NCBI RefSeq assembly: GCF_022828475.1
Contig: NZ_CP059557.1
Location: 5,131,470-5,195,469, forward strand
Source: Saccharopolyspora gloriosae
Lineage (GTDB): Bacteria > Actinomycetota > Actinomycetes > Mycobacteriales > Pseudonocardiaceae
Length of the DNA: 64,000 bases
Reading direction: 5' to 3'
Made by a program: the position numbers and the translations under genes. The notes beneath the pieces are model-generated. The model made no database searches. It saw only the letters and a program-made list of their open reading frames with translations, and was not told the origin of the DNA. The stretch's first letter is position 1, and each line of letters begins with the position of its first letter. This document shows positions 62,287 to 64,000 of this stretch, one piece after another.

Positions 62287-63206
62287 TCCGAAACCTCCTT
62301 GCCGGAAATGGCGGTGAAGATCGCGCGCAACGCGAAGGTGGCCACGATGATGGTCAGGATCACGACCACGACACCGAGCGCGGCCGCCTGGCCGACGTCG
62401 AAGCCCTGGAAGACCCGCTGGTACAGGTAGAACGGCAGGTTGGTGGTGGCGATCCCCGGACCGCCCTGGGTCATCATGAAGATCTCGTCGAAGGTGTTCA
62501 CGACGTAGATGGAGCCCAGCAGCCCCGCGAGCTGGATGTAGCGGCGCAGGAACGGCAGCGTCATGAAGCGGAACGTCTGCCAGTTGCTCGCGCCGTCCAT
62601 CCGGGCAGCTTCGAGGATGTCCCGCGGCTGGCTCTGCAAACCGGCCAGGATGATCAGCATCATGAACGGCGTCCAGCGCCAGACCAGCGCGGCCAGCACC
62701 GAGGCCATCGGGTACTCGCCGACCCAGTCGATGCCGCCGAGCCCGATCGGGCCGAGCACGGCGTCCACCAGCCCGTAGGTCGGGTCGAGCATGCTCGTCT
62801 TCCACAGCAGCGCGGAGGCGACCGGCATGATCAGGAACGGGGTGATGAGCATGGTGCGCACCACGCCGCGCCCGAAGAACGGCCGGTCCAGCAGCAGCGC
62901 GAGCCCGAGGCCGAACACCAGCGCCACCAGCACGCATCCGACGGTGACGATCACCGTGTTCAGCGCGGCGGTGTAGAACTCGCTGTCGGTGAACACGTCG
63001 ACGTAGTTCGACAGCCCGGTGAAGCCCCACGAACCGGGGTTGAGCAGGTTCCACGAGTGCAACGAGTAGAAGATCGTCGCGAGGAACGGGGCCTGCGTGA
63101 TGATGATCGTGAAGATCAACGCGGGCAGCAACGGCCCCCGGCGGGACCACTTCTCCTTGCGACTGAGGGTGGCTCCCTTGGCCGCGGTCATCTCAGCAGT
63201 GGTCAT
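62283..63206 (-). CDS. Polyol/sugar ABC transporter permease (MalF type)
   Basis: A 307-residue six-helix permease. The coupling loop is ILEAARMDGASNWQTFRFMTLPFL; the preceding FMMLIILAGLQSQP is typical of polyol-transport MalF-like proteins. The ATG at 63206 overlaps the binding-protein gene's stop (ATGA). It pairs with the MalG-type protein to form the channel. Confidence 0.93.
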   Translation of the reverse strand: MTTAEMTAAKGATLSRKEKWSRRGPLLPALIFTIIITQAPFLATIFYSLHSWNLLNPGSWGFTGLSNYVDVFTDSEFYTAALNTVIVTVGCVLVALVFGLGLALLLDRPFFGRGVVRTMLITPFLIMPVASALLWKTSMLDPTYGLVDAVLGPIGLGGIDWVGEYPMASVLAALVWRWTPFMMLIILAGLQSQPRDILEAARMDGASNWQTFRFMTLPFLRRYIQLAGLLGSIYVVNTFDEIFMMTQGGPGIATTNLPFYLYQRVFQGFDVGQAAALGVVVVILTIIVATFALRAIFTAISGKEVSE

Positions 63207-64000
63207 GGCCGGTAGTTCTCCCCCACTGTCTCGGCGTACTGCTGCGCCTGCTCCAACGCTTCGTCGACGGTCTTGGCCCCGGAGATGGCAGCGGACATCT
63301 GCTGGCTCACTCGGGTGCCGAGGTCGACGAACTCGGGGATGCGCACGAACTGCAACCCCTCGTAGGGCGTGGGCTGGGAACTCGGCCTGGTCTGGTCCAC
63401 GCGGCTGATGCCGTGCAGGGTCTGCTGGCCGAAGGCCGCGGCGGCCTTCTTGTACTCCGGCATCTCGTAGGTGGACCGGCGGCTACCGGGCGGCAGGTTC
63501 TGCCAGCCGAGGTTCTCACCGACGGTCCGCAGGTAGTTCTTCGACGTGGACCAGGCGATGAAGTCCCAGGCGTCGTCGGACATCTCGGTCGTCTTCGGGA
63601 CCGCGAGCGCCCAGGTGTAGAGCCAGCTCGCCGGCTTGCCGCCGGGGCCGGTGGGAGCGTTCGCGTAGCCGACCTTGCCGGAGACGTTGCTCTCCTTCGG
63701 GTCCTCCAAGGTGCCCGCCGAGGACGTCGAGTCGAACATCATCGCCGCGTTGCCCTGGCCGAATTCGGTGAGGCATTCGCTGAAGCCACTGCTGGACGCG
63801 CCCGGCTCGCCGTGCTCGCGCACCAGGTCGACGTAGAAGTTCGCTGCCTCGCGCACCTCCGGGGAGGTGAGCTGCGCGTTCCACTGCGGGTCGAACCAAC
63901 GGCCGCCGAAAGAGTTGATCATGGTGTTGAGCGGGGCCATCACCTCGCCCCACCCGGGCAGCCCGCGCAGGCAGATGCCCGCCCGGCCGTTGGCGTCGTC
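63203..64000 (-). CDS. Polyol/sugar-binding protein of ABC importer, 5' end outside window
   Basis: The visible 265 residues are the C-terminal two thirds of an SBP_bac_1 extracellular binding protein (FGGRWFDPQWNAQLTSPEVREAANFYVDLV, AAMMFDSTSSAGTL, DDAWDFIAWSTSKNYL). The N-terminal part with signal peptide lies beyond base 64000. The pattern fits sorbitol/mannitol binding proteins. It is the first visible gene of the importer operon and is translationally coupled to the MalF-type permease. Confidence 0.92.
   Translation of the reverse strand, partial: DDANGRAGICLRGLPGWGEVMAPLNTMINSFGGRWFDPQWNAQLTSPEVREAANFYVDLVREHGEPGASSSGFSECLTEFGQGNAAMMFDSTSSAGTLEDPKESNVSGKVGYANAPTGPGGKPASWLYTWALAVPKTTEMSDDAWDFIAWSTSKNYLRTVGENLGWQNLPPGSRRSTYEMPEYKKAAAAFGQQTLHGISRVDQTRPSSQPTPYEGLQFVRIPEFVDLGTRVSQQMSAAISGAKTVDEALEQAQQYAETVGENYRP

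Overview
The window is high-GC actinobacterial chromosome: GTG starts are common, third codon positions are almost all G or C, and a mycothiol-type enzyme family is present. Gene order matches the Mycobacterium tuberculosis blocks Rv2719c-Rv2738c (lexA to recA) and Rv2171-Rv2176 (lppM to pknL). Together with the carotenoid-type genes and an IS481 element, this suggests a Pseudonocardiales member, perhaps Saccharopolyspora-like. The genus is an inference; the order-level placement is fairly firm.

Layout. 1-1350: a truncated IS481 copy and its repeat-rich flank. 1352-5260: a sulfurtransferase, the iron regulator ideR, galK and galE. 5335-11782: a DUF4192 protein, a large secreted glycosidase/phosphoesterase, a small membrane protein and an aminotransferase. 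11984-26225: nrdRJ, the LysM-lexA divergent pair, a membrane-anchored propeller protein, hflX-dapF-miaA, a DUF349 protein and miaB. 26917-31110: the gluABCD glutamate importer and an odd short paralogue of its binding protein. 31487-34075: edd-eda (Entner-Doudoroff). 34223-37094: a secreted deacetylase, a lipoprotein and a HAD phosphatase. 37256-39821: recX-recA-DUF3046. 40331-44917: the Lhr helicase. 45431-47064: a repeat array and a complete IS481. 47013-51036: a mycothiol-type enzyme, a HEPN protein, an acetyltransferase and a DUF885 peptidase. 51166-60058: lppM, a prenyl synthase, a phytoene-desaturase-like oxidase, VanZ, an Rv2175c homologue, a PASTA kinase and a mannosyltransferase. 60135-64000: a polyol dehydrogenase and an ABC sugar/polyol importer running off the end.

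How they work together. DNA damage control is concentrated here: SOS boxes lie before lexA, before the divergent LysM gene (the position of the division inhibitor ChiZ/DivS) and before recA-recX. NrdR and the B12-dependent ribonucleotide reductase form a second regulated unit. The lppM-to-mannosyltransferase block belongs to envelope lipid and lipoglycan metabolism with a Ser/Thr kinase.

The most unusual structure is a family of long imperfect palindromes near 939-1046, 30258-30480, 39446-39604 and 45747-45853. Their loops and outer flanks are conserved, while the outer stem arms differ from copy to copy yet remain self-complementary. The complete IS481 copy sits inside the conserved edge of one of these repeats, and 18-bp mini-hairpin arrays lie next to two of them. 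No CRISPR array, rRNA or tRNA was recognised.
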